DNA of 64,000 nucleotides from Lota lota (Eukaryota; Chordata; Actinopteri; Gadiformes; Lotidae): NCBI GenBank assembly GCA_026745465.1, contig JACYXH010000515.1:52501-116500 (forward strand), in the 5' to 3' direction. The notes beneath the pieces were generated by a model. That model worked only from the letters and a program-made list of their open reading frames with translations, was not told where the DNA came from and did no database searches. Below are positions 1-32,424 of this stretch, piece by piece (position 1 is the stretch's first letter; each line of letters begins with the position of its first letter). A program made the translations under genes and the position numbers.

Positions 1-24
1 CACACACACACACACACACACACA
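1..24. repeat. (CA)n microsatellite at window edge
   Basis: Pure CA dinucleotide repeat cut by the start of the window, so its full length is unknown. Confidence 0.95.
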
Positions 25-1140
25 AACCTTTGGAAAAAGAAAGACAATAGTCGTCAACATTGACTGTAGCAATTCCCAGAGCCACAATAAAGAAATATGT
101 GCATAAATGATGCATATATGCAACCACTCATGTATGCCGTGTCACATGACTATATCCTGCCACTAGAGCATTTATGCATGGGAATAAGTGCATTGCACAT
201 TTCATAGTATATTATTATAAGTTGTTATTGGTCCATTGCCTGCATGCACATGAGGACATAGTCATGAATCACGTTTGAAAATATTAAAATAACAGCCTTG
301 AGATGTAACTGACGCAAGGAGTGAAACTGATCTTTTTTATTGTCAAGATAACCATTTCTCCTTCCAATTCTCGACCCAATTCTCAGTCTGGGAACACATT
401 TCTTCATGTGAGATGAGATGAGACGACACAGGAGAAGGTCTGTCAATTGTTCATATTGGGCTTAATGCTAAAAAGGTGCCATTCATGCTGTCTTGTTACA
501 ACTAGTGTGGAAAGAGGAACTTTCAAGATTCAAGACAAGTTAAGATCTTTATTCATCGCAGATTGGAAATGTGGGTGTCCCAGTAGAGCTACAGGACAGT
601 ACTAAGAAAAAAATAACTCTACACTTGGATCCTAAATGAGAGAATCGATGTTATTCTCAGCATGCTTGGTTGAATAGTAGTTGAGTAGTAATATGACTGC
701 GTAATTTACGGGAGTCAATGTTCATTCCACGATGTCGCTGGTTTTAACCTTCAGACGATATTGATGGTGGGGAAATGGAGGTTTGATCCTATCTTCTGGC
801 CGCTCTTTTATAGTCCTACTTGAAGCAGTCAGTGCATGATCTCTGCCCCTCCCACCACTTATGTTATCCACCATCCAATCAGGCCCACTAATCGGAGAAA
901 TCGATTGGCCGTGTCGAGGGGCGGGCTGGCGGAAGTGGAGGTGGCTGCGGCCAATCACAGCTCACTGTGGGTGTAGGCCAGTGAGACCCAGCAGAGGGAG
1001 AGCTTTATTGGGGGGAAATCCATTGCAGGGTCACACACGCATCAACAAATAATTTCTCATGGCACCTCACGTGCACACACACACGCACACACACACTCAC
1101 TCACACTCACTCACACACGGGCAGGACCTGAAAGTCGGGA

Positions 1141-1425
1141 TAGGGCTGCAACTAATGATTATTTTCATAGCCGATTAATCTAGCGATTATTACCAAAGTC
1201 TAAAGCGATGTCTTAAATGTGCTTGCTTTATCTGACAAGCAGCCAATAAAAACATAACTATTCCTTTTATAATGATCCATGAACCAAATATTTGAACTTT
1301 AACACTAAGCAGCAAGTGTTGAGGGTTGACTTAAACAATTAATCGATTATCAAAATTGGATTTGATACATTTTGATACAAGATTTTGTAGCTCGACTAAT
1401 TCATCGACTAATCGTAACAGCCCTA
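1141..1425. mobile_element. hAT-like non-autonomous element (MITE)
   Basis: The element begins TAGGGCTGCAACTAATGATTA and ends CGACTAATCGTAACAGCCCTA, so its ends are imperfect terminal inverted repeats of the form TAGGGCTG...CAGCCCTA. The interior carries repeated ATTAATCGATTA-type motifs. I recognise this terminal sequence as a very common teleost MITE of hAT type (established knowledge recalled, not searched). It is about 285 bp with no coding capacity. The flanks (AGTCGGGA before, GTGCGGAT after) could be a decayed 8-bp target duplication but are not identical. Confidence 0.8.
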
Positions 1426-1901
1426 GTGCGGATGTAATACAGAACCCCACTCTACTAATCATCACCATGACAAAGCAATCCTAATCCTACGTGTGTGTGG
1501 TTGTGTGTGTGTTACATTACACTCCTCCCACAACTCTCTTCTTTCACTCCCCTCTGTCACATCTGGCTAAACGGTTGAGGGTTAAAGGTCAACAATGACC
1601 TTTGAACCACCTCTTCGTTGGACATGATTGGACGTTGTATCCAGTATCCAATTGGACACGGCTAGAGATGTACCAGGCTGCCCTCACAGCCCAACAAAAA
1701 TTGTTGAGCGTATGAGGGAGGAAAAAAGTGTACACATAAGAAAAACAAAATGTGTTCATTTGCTATGAGGTTTTTCACTCTTGACCTATAGGCGACGATT
1801 TGCTATATGAAGCAGTCACTATCAGTGGCTTGCAGCGCCTTCCAACAAACCTACATCACACAGGAAAGGGAAGCCAGGGGGCAGAAGGGGGATAAGGACT
1901 T

Positions 1902-1930
1902 TATATAAGTGTAGTGCAGTTTTGTTGGCA
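1902..1930 (+). promoter_or_regulatory. Isolated TATA-box-like core promoter motif
   Basis: TATATAAG at 1902-1909 is followed about 25 bases later by a pyrimidine/CA context near 1929 (GGCAGTCC) that could be an initiator. No open reading frame or exon was found downstream, so the call rests on the motif alone. It may be chance in AT-rich DNA. Confidence 0.2.
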
Positions 1931-2595
1931 GTCCGTCTTGCAATTTTAAGGATTTGTCTTGCTTTCCGCTAAGAGCTAGCATCTTTGGATTAGCTTGACG
2001 GTTAAAACCAAAGCCGCTCTATGTGTGTGTGCGGTTGTCACTCTATTCCTTTTTAAATTTCTGACGAAAGCACCGCCTGAGGACATTTCATGTGTGTGCA
2101 TGTTTGAAATCCGTTCAGCTTTAAAGCTACTGTATTAACCTGCAGGTTATATAGATTTAGTGCTTTTGAAGCAATACACAAAAGCACTCAACCCTCCCTG
2201 CCTTCGCTCCATTAAATGACCACTAACCCTGTTTGGCAGATATTTTTCCTTCCCTTTGCTTTCCTCTTGTGTACGTCTTTAATCAACGTTAAACTCATCG
2301 CTTGCTTCCACCAGTTTTGACAAACTACCCACTCGACCACGAACTACCTTTCAAATTCGTCTCTGACACACTTCTTACAGTACCTTTCACCGTGGGTTGA
2401 ATCCACCAAAGACGGTTTTGCATGGATCTCGGCCAAAACCCGTCCAGTTTCATTCGGTTGGAGGCAATCAAAGCAATAGCTAACTCGATAGCATGTTTGC
2501 ATCTGAGCCGCGGTTGGTGGGGGGGAGGGGCAGGGGGGGGGGGTTGTGTGTGTGTGTGTGGCTTATTATGGTATGGATGGCATTTAGATGCAAGT

Positions 2596-2665
2596 GTAAT
2601 AATAATAATAATACACCTTATTTGTATTGCACCTTTGAAAACGTTTCCGAAGTGCTTCTCATGTT
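2596..2665. repeat. Possible fragment of a teleost interspersed repeat
   Basis: An (AAT)n run is followed by a sequence of the form ACACCTTATTTGTATTGCACCTTTGAAAA. It resembles the AT-repeat plus TTTATATAGC-TTTC end seen in related tracts at 38688 and 47435. The family is not identified. Confidence 0.35.
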
Positions 2666-3065
2666 CTGGGAAAAGAAAGGTACAACATGGATCAAACGCC
2701 CTGGCGGTAAAATGAAATGAGGAGGAGGACGATGATGATTATACTCACACACAACACCGTTGCCGTGTGTCTCGGCCAATTATAGCGGCGGAAACCCGGA
2801 CTTGATTCAAATGTCAGGGTCGCGCCAGGGGCCGTGCCCCGTGTCACCTCCCGTGTCCGGGTCACTAATTAATGGCGTCTCGGAGGGCGCAGGTGAATCC
2901 TTGGGCGCACGTTGTGGCGTTAATGTGCACGTGTCGGGGGCCGTCTGTCCGTCTATCTGTCTGTCTCTCTCGTTCTCTGCCGAACCTCTCTCTTTCACTC
3001 GCTCTCTATCTCTGTCTCTGTCCGTCTGTCTCTCTCTCCCTCTCCCTCCAGATGCCAAGTAACAG

Positions 3066-3086
3066 CCCCCCCCCCCCCCCCCCCCC
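3066..3086. repeat. Poly-C run (21)
   Basis: Uninterrupted C21. It lies in a pyrimidine-rich stretch (about 2940-3200) of TCTC and CCT repeats. Confidence 0.95.
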
Positions 3087-3715
3087 GAGGATGGTTTTGA
3101 CCTATCCTTGTTTGCATAGATTCATCTCTGCATATTGACTCTCTCTCTCCCCCCCTCCCACTCCCCCCCCCTCCTCTATCTCCTTCCTCCCCCTCCTCCT
3201 GGGTCACGACTGTGGACAAGTCATGCGGCGCACGGGGATTTGAGCGGGATTAGTCGAGCAGATTGCATCTGTGTTTCACCGGAGGTTCCTAAGCAGGGAG
3301 ACTTCACTGTAGGGTCACCATCACCGCCACCATCTTGGACGCAGCATTCGGCCCCATCATCCTGTAGCACCCCAACACCCTGATGCTGCACCCCAGTTGC
3401 CCAATTGCCCCCCTCGGTTTCCGTCCTCCCTCAAGGAAGTGCAAAGGACCCCAACACCACCACCAATGACACTTCACCACCCACCCTCCCGACGACCCAT
3501 GCTCCGCCCCCCCCCCCCCCCCCCAAGGCAACACCAACAAAGGTGAAAAGCAACAATATGAACATGAACAAAAGGTACGCAGAGAGACATGTGTTGCAGT
3601 TTCGTTTTTTTCACTCTAGTGAGGCTTTTCAAGGTAAACATGATGACCTCCCATGGATTACAGGAAGGACTGAACTCCCCCGCCCCACACACACACAATC
3701 CTTCCCCCCCACACA

Positions 3716-3857
3716 CCCCCCCCCCCCCCCCCCCCACCCCGTGGATAACATCTGTCACAAACACAGAGGGCCTGTCGTTTCCATGACGACACGTAGTGTT
3801 GTCGAGATGAACTGGATGTGTCCTCTTTATCTCTCTCTCACTCTCTCGCTCTCTCTC

Positions 3858-3890
<33 letters not shown>
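3716..3890. repeat. Poly-C and (CT)n tracts
   Basis: A long C run near 3717-3735 is followed by a TCTC-rich array from about 3830 to 3890. The open frame across it is repeat-derived. Confidence 0.85.
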
Positions 3891-3892
<2 letters not shown>

Positions 3893-5066
3893 CCATTACA
3901 CTGCAGATTATGACGTCACCTTGACACTATCGCTCTCTCTCTCCTAGTCTCTCTCTCTCTCCTAGTCTCTCTCCCTCTTGGCCACTCTCTCCGTTTCTAA
4001 TTTAGATCGAGAAAGATTCCAGAGCAGCGAGGGCGATCCTGCGTCTCCATTGACTCTGCGACAATCATACCCAGTAACCCAATCCACCCTAGCACTTTCC
4101 CTAGGGCCCGCACTAGATATACCTTAACCATAACGGCGCCTTCATGGGAGCCTACATAGCTCCCGGTATTGTACCGGGCCGTGAGGCAGGTGAGGTGTGC
4201 TTAAAATAAGCCGGCCTTTCTCCTCAGACGAGGCCAGCTGCACAGAGAGACATAGAGGGGCCTCTCTTTTATATCGCTGGCTTCACAAGCGGCCCCAGTC
4301 ATGAGGCCGCCTGGGCTGAATAAGGATCTGATTGATGGAGCCTCTTCCTCTTCCTCCGCCTTCCTGACGAAGAGCAGAGTCCGAAGGGAGAGGGGAAGAG
4401 GACCACGGGACTGTTCTTTAGAGATAAAAAAAACTGGATGGGGGGGGGGGGATGCTGCTGAAAAGAAACGGCCCATTCAAGTGAAATCTAAGTGGTTGGA
4501 TTTACTTTCAGGAGAAACGTCAACCTATCGTGTGCTTTGGTTATGCTTTGGACGCAAGTCGTATTTATTCTTTTTAATCCATGAATGAATTCCCTATTTA
4601 AAAGAGTAGCCACATATGATAACCCTCAAACCACATGTGCGGCACAAATCGGCGGCAAATCAGCACCAATCACCACACATTTGTGCAGGATGATGTCACA
4701 TGTCATCGTTCGCTCAGGCATGCGAACGATGCATGCAGTGATCCGGACTGAGCGAGAGACACCGACATTGGCCAATCGGAAGGAGCCATCGCTTTTACCT
4801 GTGTGCCGTCCCCACAGACATACAGTGTTTAATTACATGGGATATTCCTCTTATATTACTCTCTGTCTCTGCTGCTCTCCGTAATACCCGTGACCTGCCA
4901 CTCAGGTTTAAGAATACACAGTGTCACCATGGCGATGCGTTGTGTCGTGTGACATCGCAGGTGGGTGGCTGGGGGTAACTTGGCGATGATGAGCAGGTGG
5001 AGGAGAACGCAGGCTCGAGGGTGGGCGGAGGGTGGGAACGAATACGCAACACCCCAGGTGGGGGTG

Positions 5067-5223
<157 letters not shown>

Positions 5224-5858
5224 TTTGACGACGGAGGCTGAGAGACAGGCAGTGTTATGTAGTCAAGACACAAATCAGTTTCTTGTCACCTCAGAGATTC
5301 TCGAGCACCAGCCTGTCATGGCTTCCACTCGCATCTCAACAATATACACCTGTCATTCGAACAAAACAATCTCAAAAATGAAATCCATCCATCTCGGTGT
5401 TTGCAGGGCCAGTCAGGCATGTCAAGAAATTCCACAAGGGGCTGCTGCCCTGATTATGAAGAAGGAATGTTTATGCGTGCGTACCTGTTTGAGATGTTAT
5501 GTCTGGTCCGCCAGGTATTGTGGGTATGCACGCATCGGTAAATTGGTAAAAGGTATCACGTTGGGAAAAGGTTGAGTGCATTATTAGGGCTAGCGTTTGC
5601 CAACAATGTTCTTTTTCCCCCGTCCCAGCGCTGTCAGTGTATTCATATATGTACTATATCATGTTGGTTTTACATGACTGTGTACAATTCGGTGGTTTGT
5701 ATGTGTGTTCTTCTGTGCGTTGGTATGGGTGATACGTGTGTGTGCGTGTGTGTGTGTGTGCGTGTGCATGTACACGAGCCAGTTTAAACACTTTGCATCT
5801 CCCGAGGCATCACCTGCTCTTTGCACAAGCAAGCATCTCCTCCACTCGTCTCTCTCTC

Positions 5859-5929
<71 letters not shown>

Positions 5930-6833
5930 CTTCCTGTTCCCTCCTTGTTCCACAGCCCCATAGCCTTTACCTGCGTATTTACATTAGCTAAGATAGAGGC
6001 GCGAGAGCATTAAATATGGATGTCTCCGCTCGCTGGAACCTTTGGGGAGGGAGGGGGAGGAGGGGAAGAGAGGGGAGTGTTTGGTGAAGGTGCTTTTTCA
6101 AAAAGTCTATTTCCTGTGTTATGTGCTTTTCGCCTTCTTCCTCTCTCTTTTCTCATCCCTCTATTTTTCTTTATCGTTTCGCTTCCCACGTTCAGGATGT
6201 ATGCGGCTGCCGGCCGGGGCGCCGGAACACGACGGAAGATTCCACGAGCGTAGAAGCTGAGGCTGCTCTCACGCTCGGGCTCCTGGGAAAGCAATCAAAA
6301 CGAGGGAAGGAATAGCTCTGCGGATCGGATCTGACCGCTGTTTCTTCATCGTCGGCCGCCTCTCGTTGAGGGTCCTCTGGTTTGCCTCCGTTCTTTATGG
6401 GGGGGGGGGATTTCTAGTGTTTCCTTTACAAGAATAAAAAAAAGTGTCAAGTTACACTTTCACTCTCCCCAAGCTCCTTATAAACCACTTGGACAGATGC
6501 TAGGAAGGGGATGAACCTTCACATGTAGCCTCTTGGGACGCTTGGGGCTTCGAATATCTCAAGTGCAACCAGCCAGTTTGCATTAAAAGAAAGGCTTGCC
6601 TATTAGGTTAGCTAACATGCTAGGCCAACAAGCCAACAGTCACGCCAACCGTACCTTTTAAGCAAGCCTCAGCAAGTCACCTAGCCCCCTTGTCTGACTT
6701 TAATACTTCAATGCTTTTATTCATGTTACAGTGAAGGAAAAAAACACTAGCTCAGTACGCAACAACATTTGCTCAATGGATGATACATCTCGTAAACAGA
6801 TCCCGGAAGCCTGTGTGTACGTGTGCATGCGCG

Positions 6834-6853
6834 CATGTGTGTGTGTGTGTGTA

Positions 6854-6895
<42 letters not shown>

Positions 6896-6950
6896 CGCGC
6901 ATGTGTGTGTGTGAGTGCCTGTGTGCGTGCGTGTGTGTACACCGCAGACA
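6834..6950. repeat. (GT)n-rich compound microsatellite
   Basis: Interrupted TG repeats with GCGC interruptions. Confidence 0.85.
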
Positions 6951-7416
6951 GCAGGACTACTTACACAGCCAGGAGTCCTGCTCCCACGAATGGCAAAGAC
7001 TCATACATAATTGAGCATAGTTTCCAAGTCGGAGAGGGATGCATTTTTTTTTTTTTTTTACCCGTGTCTGCCGACCTACCGCTATGACCCCGAATAAAAA
7101 TGTAAGCGAGTACACAGGCGCACAGGACGTGACGCGAAGACGAAACGGCGCGGTAGAAACAGTGGACGGAAACGCAAGGAGAACCAGACCAGCATAAGAA
7201 ATGAGTGGCGGAGAAAGGTTTTTCTTTCAGCGTGGCCTGGACTGACCTAGTTTACATTACAAGACGGACGGACAACATCCTGGGGGGGGGGGGGCGGGTT
7301 CGGTTAAGTCGACGTTCCGCGGGGAAAATGAAGCTAGTTACGGGACGTAAGGGAGGAAAGATGAACTCCTGAACCGCCACACCTGGGATGCGGTCTATTT
7401 AATTAACACCGTCTCT

Positions 7417-7419
7417 TGT

Positions 7420-7450
<31 letters not shown>

Positions 7451-7456
7451 GGGGGG
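7417..7456. repeat. (TG)n followed by G23
   Basis: A compound tract: alternating TG runs straight into 23 consecutive G at 7434-7456. Confidence 0.93.
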
Positions 7457-7732
7457 TTCTACCAAGCACCTGAAGATTATTAGAATGCACTCCTCGGTTT
7501 TCCCAGTGGTGGAGACGGGTGTGTGTGAGTGTGTATGGTCTCTTGAGAGAGATACAGTAGTCCATTTGTAGGCGTTTACATCATTACAAATGGAGAGGGG
7601 GTGAGATGTGCGTACTTGTTTGTGTGTGTGTGTGTTGGGGGGGGGCTTCTCTTAGATTTTTTTTTGGCTTACATTTTGTTATCGGTCTGAGCTGTTGGAG
7701 AAAGCCGATCAAAACATCAGCAGATGGTCCTC

Positions 7733-7762
7733 GGGGGGGGGGGGGGGGGGGGGGGGGGTGTA

Positions 7763-7797
<35 letters not shown>
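7733..7797. repeat. G26 followed by (CA)n
   Basis: 26 consecutive G (7733-7758), a short spacer, then a CA repeat to about 7797. Confidence 0.93.
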
Positions 7798-7802
<5 letters not shown>

Positions 7803-8171
7803 TTCTATATTCTCTTACAGTATATGTAATCCTCTGTTTTCCAGACATACAGTACTTAAACCAATTACACCCTCTATAATTGTTTTAAAAAACAAATCAT
7901 TCGTTTAAAATGCATCTTGTGTTCGGATCAGGGAGACAGGGAAAGAAGAAGGAAGTAAAAAAGAGAAGATAAACGGCTACTCCTGCAGCCGGAGGGCCAA
8001 CACTGCGCCCGGTCGTTTCCGCCGCAGAAACACGAGGAAACGATTGTGTACACCAGTAGTCCGGATATCACTCCCACCCTGTTCAAACACTACCTCCCAC
8101 GGATGCCGATGCACACGATCACTCACACACACAGGTACGGATGCATGCGCACGCTCACACACAAACGCTCA

Positions 8172-8172
<1 letters not shown>

Positions 8173-8224
<52 letters not shown>
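8173..8224. repeat. (CA)n microsatellite
   Basis: Pure CA repeat of about 52 bp. Confidence 0.95.
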
Positions 8225-8227
<3 letters not shown>

Positions 8228-9080
8228 AATAGACAAAACAGCGATGAAAACTTAAGAACTAGACTGATGTTTACACCTTGCCCTCTAGGATGTACTACGC
8301 CTCCCTGTGTTTTATATCTTTGCTATTTTATATTTATGGACATTTATGGCACTGTCGCTGTCTGGCAATTACACATACTGTGCTTTAGTATCAATGTATC
8401 TCTTCATATTCTTAATGTAGATTCCATGTTTGTACAAAAGAATTAATATAAAAGTACAGAAATTGACTAACTTACTTGCTCTGCGTGGTAGAGGAAAAAA
8501 CTTTGGTGTGAATAAACTTTAAGGTAGTTTCTTCAATTTCTGTGAAGAACCTTCAACATCCCATAATAGTAACGACGGAGTCTGTGGTGTTAATGGACGC
8601 TAGCTGTTAACAACGAGAATAGCGGTGTCAGCTGTGGCATAGTTAAAATGCAAACTGGGAGATGTAGTCCAGGACTCTCTGTAAGACGCAAATCTGCTGC
8701 AAAACTGTAAACACAGGATGCGGCTACTGTTAAATCATATTTAGTATTGGTTCCCTCGTTCAAGGGGTTATTCTGTAAAAAGGCACTTGTTGTTCCTCCC
8801 CCCCCCCCCCCCCCCCATTCGATAAATGTCAGTTAATATAACTGTCACAGATATAAATATACATTTTAATAAAAGAACAGTGTGCTCCCATTTGGTCGAG
8901 TGCGGTTAGGGAAGGTTCTGGATTTAGATTGAAGATCTTGTCATTTGAAGGCAGCATTGCTCCGAGGAGTTTATTGCCGTTTCATCAGCTGGATTAGACC
9001 GGGATAACAGAGGAGCACGATGCTCCAAGCTAATGGCGCTACAAGCTAACGGCTATCGCTTTCGTATCCGTCGGCTAGCT

Positions 9081-9104
9081 CCCCCCCCCCCCCCCCCCCC
9101 CCCC
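9081..9104. repeat. Poly-C run (24)
   Basis: Uninterrupted C24 on the given strand. Confidence 0.95.
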
Positions 9105-10079
9105 TTCCGCTTTCTCATTCCCATCAAACTTCTCAGAACAGAAGTCCTTCAGTCACAAACGCCATCAACATCGAAACAAAAGCCTATACGCTGGTGTCTA
9201 AAAATCTACACCGAATGGAAATATAAACACACAGCTGAAAGAGAGCTGTCAGTTAGTGCACCAGGAAATCCTTTGTCTGCGAGGTAAATATATCCCATAC
9301 ATTTTTTTTTTACTGCAGCATTAGATCCCAAAAGGTTCACATATCACGTTCAACTGAAAAGCATGCGAGGGTTTTGCGAACAGCGAGGTGGGAATTGGGA
9401 CTAAGAACCCAATGCTTGTACCATGGAGATGTTGGAAGTCGTGGACCAATCACAGGTGCGCTGGTAGAAGCTCGGATGGTTCTATTTCACCGTCTCATTC
9501 TTGTCGGGTTATATCAGGTCAGACCAAGGTGTGAGCTAATGTGATCAAATGGGGCTGGGAGAAGCTTTAACTTTGTTTTATTGATTCTTTTGTTTTCCAG
9601 GCTCTTAAAAGGGTAACCAAACACCAGAATTAGGGATGAACCATTGTGACATTTCTTTGCCGGTACCAAGAAATCTCTGAGGTTTTAGTTCTCGTGTTTG
9701 CTAACTCTACTCCGACTTTGCTCGTCATGGGGAATACGACTCATTGGGATCCACCCTGCACAGTGGATCGGGAACAACGGCCAGTTTTCCGCGGCATAGC
9801 CTCCTCTAAGCTATAGCACTTCCATCAATGGCTCACAACAGCGGTCCTAAATGATGGATACTCTGTTTGCCTTGGGGGGGTTGGGGGGGAGGGGGATGGG
9901 GGTTATGGCCTCGGGATACGGTGGGGGGTGGGGGTCGAACTATGGGAGCATTCATTCATTTGGAAATGGCTGAGCGCTAGTGCTGACTGTCGCTGCAGAT
10001 GGTCTGCAATCAAGGCCATTGAGGCGTCCTCGGAGGAACGGCCCAGCTGCACTTCCTCCACTCTGTGTGGACACGCATG

Positions 10080-10480
<401 letters not shown>

Positions 10481-11037
10481 CCAGTAGACATAAGTAACCT
10501 CTGCTGAAGCCTCTCCCTATAGCCTTATAACCACAACAAGCCCACATAGTATTTTATTTTGGCTCAGCACAGATGTTCTCATTAAAGCGATGATACACAC
10601 CCAACAACAACAACTAAACGAAAGAGAGCAGGCCTTTTTTGACATAAACATAGTCATAACATTACCAATCCCAATATTTCATATATTATAATAATATTCA
10701 TAACATCCACCTCCAATACACAATAGTGAGCTATTATTAGAGCTCAATCGTTGTAGTTATAGGTCGTGTTGGCAGCACCACAACACCTCAAGTGATTATG
10801 TCATTGTTTTGCGGTCAAGAAACCATCGTCACAGCTGAAAACAGCTCTTAAAATCACCTTTCACACTCAAGTAAATACAAAAATACATCTAAGAAACAGG
10901 GATTTCACTCATGGTTATTTAGCATGGGATTCACATACCCACATCGCCTTCGCAATACAACACACACAGGACCAGCGCACGCATCCCTGACCGGCCATTT
11001 GTATCCGGTGAACCTGACACATTCCTATGACGTTATA

Positions 11038-11058
11038 GGGGGGGGGGGGGGGGGGGGG
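11038..11058. repeat. Poly-G run (21)
   Basis: Uninterrupted G21, about 170 bp from the splice donor of tmem178b exon 1 and inside its first intron. Confidence 0.95.
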
Positions 11059-11169
11059 CATGACCCTAATGAACACCCCAACAAATGGAACAATCAATAA
11101 ATCAATGACAAATAAGGTTATTGCTTTATAAAATAATTGAGCACAATTGCGTGTGATGTGTTTTCACTA

Positions 11170-14150
<2,981 letters not shown>

Positions 14151-14211
14151 GTGAAAGACGTCCTTACGTTGACTGCGATCTGTTAGCGTCACGAACGTAA
14201 CGCTTACTCAA

Positions 14212-14216
14212 CCAAT
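14212..14216 (+). promoter_or_regulatory. mrps33: CCAAT box, probable mrps33 promoter
   Basis: CCAAT within ACCAATCACA lies about 135 bp upstream of a plausible non-coding exon 1 donor. It fits a housekeeping promoter, but the transcription start is not visible. Confidence 0.4.
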
Positions 14217-14249
14217 CACATGTGTGGACTAGTATAAGTCCTTGAAGGT

Positions 14250-14351
14250 TAGCCAGTGTAAGCTAAGTCCATGTTTCTTTTACGAGTATGTAGCACTATC
14301 TGATTTAAAACGCTATATTGTCAACACAATTGGCAAATAAATTAAAAGCAG
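14250..14351 (+). other. mrps33: Probable mrps33 non-coding exon 1 (5' UTR)
   Basis: A strong donor, AAAGCAG|GTAAGG, ends at 14351. The coding exon opens with an acceptor (TTTTTCAG) only two bases before the ATG, so an upstream untranslated exon is required. The left edge is a guess. Confidence 0.45.
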
Positions 14352-14518
14352 GTAAGGTTCTCTCCTCTACAATAATTGATGTCCTGCAGCATTATAGTGG
14401 ACGACTTATTCATTCATTGTTGCATGTGATGCTGAACGTGTCTAGCACTATGTCCACTAGAACTATGAAAATACTAAATTAAATACGCTAGTGCTTATTT
14501 TCATCTCGTTTTTCAGAT

Positions 14519-14733
14519 ATGGGTTCACTCTCAAGCTACGCTGTACGCATGGCGCGTTTGAGCGCTCGCATCTTTGGGGATGTTGTCCGTCCGACGGACT
14601 CCAAGTCCATGAAGGTGGTTCAACTATTCAAGGAACAGCCAATGGCCCAGAGGAAAGAAGTGTACGACTGGTACCCCCAGCATAAGATCTACTATTCCAT
14701 GACCCAAAAGTTAAGGTTCATGGGACTCTTCAG
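14519..14733 (+). CDS. mrps33: mrps33 coding exon A
   Basis: Residues 1-71 plus two bases. The acceptor AG is at 14515-14516 and the donor is CAG|GTAACA. The ATG two bases into the exon is the only in-frame candidate that keeps the conserved N-terminus. Confidence 0.95.
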
Positions 14734-15248
14734 GTAACAGAATGACTGCACATCAGTTATTGGCAGCTTATATTAATAACAATTCAATGCATATAGTTAC
14801 TGTTACATGCATGTAGCCCTCGAATGTTTTCTCAGATAGTAAAGTCTTACTGTAAATACCACGAACTATGCATAGTATAAGTATATGGCTTTGTGACAGC
14901 TGGTGGAACATGTTTATATTAAATGTGTTTACATTTTCTGTGCGTGGTAAAGGGGAGTGTATTAGTTTAATCGCATAAGATGGAATAGTTTACCTGCTGA
15001 TTCCTATGTTAACGGAGAGTCGTCCATTAAAACCTATAACCCAATTTAATGTGACTAGACATTAGGAAATACTTCAACACACATAAGTGCCTTTCACAGT
15101 CATAACGAGAGAAGTCACTCATATTTCCCTCTCTCCATCCAGAGATGAACACGAGGACTTCAAAGAGGAGATGCGCCGCTTGAGAAAGTTGCGAGGCAAA
15201 GGGAAGCCATTGAAAGGCGAAGGGAAGAGGGCAAGCAAGAAGAAGTGA
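14519..15248 (+). CDS. mrps33: Small ribosomal subunit protein mS33 (mitochondrial), whole gene
   Basis: Two coding exons (14519-14733 and 15143-15248) join to give 106 aa, exactly the human MRPS33 length. The first exon encodes a start of [20 protein letters not shown], then a VYDWYP segment. The second encodes [10 protein letters not shown] and a Lys/Arg-rich tail ending KRASKKK. mS33 is a component of the 28S subunit of the mitochondrial ribosome, in the head region. The basic N-terminal part suits mitochondrial import. The junction is phase 2 (TTC AG|A GAT) with GT-AG ends. The next gene, braf, is on the same strand and starts under 1 kb after the stop codon. Confidence 0.96.
15143..15248 (+). 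CDS. mrps33: mrps33 coding exon B (terminal)
   Basis: Acceptor CCATCCAG at 15142, then the last 35 residues and TGA at 15246-15248. Confidence 0.95.
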
Positions 15249-15510
15249 CCCCAACCTGGATGTCAAGGGACACAGAACTCCCTCTCTCTTTCTGTACCAG
15301 ACAGTTAACTGGGCTCCCTGCCTCTAGTGCGTCCTTTTAACTTTCCCTCTGGAGGAGATTCCAGTGTGTTGCTTAGTTGGCCATCCAGCCACATTGATAA
15401 GACGTATGTGTTGATTGCGTATATTCTGCACATGTGGGCACATACATTCATACAGCATATTGTGGTATTCAGAAATAATAATGAGGTATATATGTGCTTT
15501 TAACATGTCA

Positions 15511-15621
15511 AATAAACTATTGCCATGCAGTGTGTTTTGAGACTAAATGGAATAAATTGTTTATATTATTTACCATACCCATGTGTAAGGGAATGGCCAA
15601 AAGTGAATGACATTCAATAAA
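15511..15621 (+). other. mrps33: mrps33 polyadenylation signals
   Basis: Three canonical AATAAA hexamers lie at 15511-15516, 15551-15556 and 15616-15621, 263-373 bp after the stop codon. Any of them could end the transcript. Confidence 0.7.
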
Positions 15622-16243
15622 GTATAATTGTTTCGTATATTCGATGTACGGTGTTGTACTTATACACACACATTAAGTAAGTTAAATACCAGTATATAAT
15701 GCTGAGATTTCATCATGTCAAATAGACAACAAATACTGCATAGTTTTCGACGTAAACCTATTGACACTGATCATCTATTTAAAACGTTAAAGCTCAGCTT
15801 TTACTCCCACAAATTGTATGCATTAATGTATGGTTATTTATTTTTAAACAAGGAGTTTCTTATGGCTAACGTGCTTTTACAATATGCTGTTGTATGTAAA
15901 TAGTTGTATTGATTCTAAATTGATTTTTAGAAATGGTGGGACTGTACAAATTATTGGCAATAATTCATATTAATCTACGGGGAAAACGATTATAACGGGG
16001 GGAATATTATTTGAAGAAAAAAATCCTCCTTTACAACAATTTGAATGTTGTAAAATCGATTTTCAACCAAATGTAACACCGTCATACACCGCTCCAATAA
16101 AGTGGATACACGGCAAAGCAAGCCATCCCGTTAACCCTCCAAACACCGCATGTGTGTCCTGCGTCTCTGTCTCCCCCTCCTGTACAGCTGCCTACGGTTT
16201 CTTCCCCTTCTATTATTTTCCAGTCCGTTTCTCGCAGTTTAAA
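15622..16243 (+). promoter_or_regulatory. braf: mrps33-braf intergenic DNA with braf promoter and 5' UTR
   Basis: About 620 bp separates the last mrps33 poly(A) signal from the braf ATG. The braf promoter and 5' UTR must lie here or inside mrps33. A CCAAT occurs at 16094-16098. From about 16140 the sequence is pyrimidine-rich, up to a favourable start context (TTTAAAATGG). No TATA box is obvious. The left part is AT-rich and holds nothing else recognisable. Confidence 0.55.
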
Positions 16244-32424
<16,181 letters not shown>

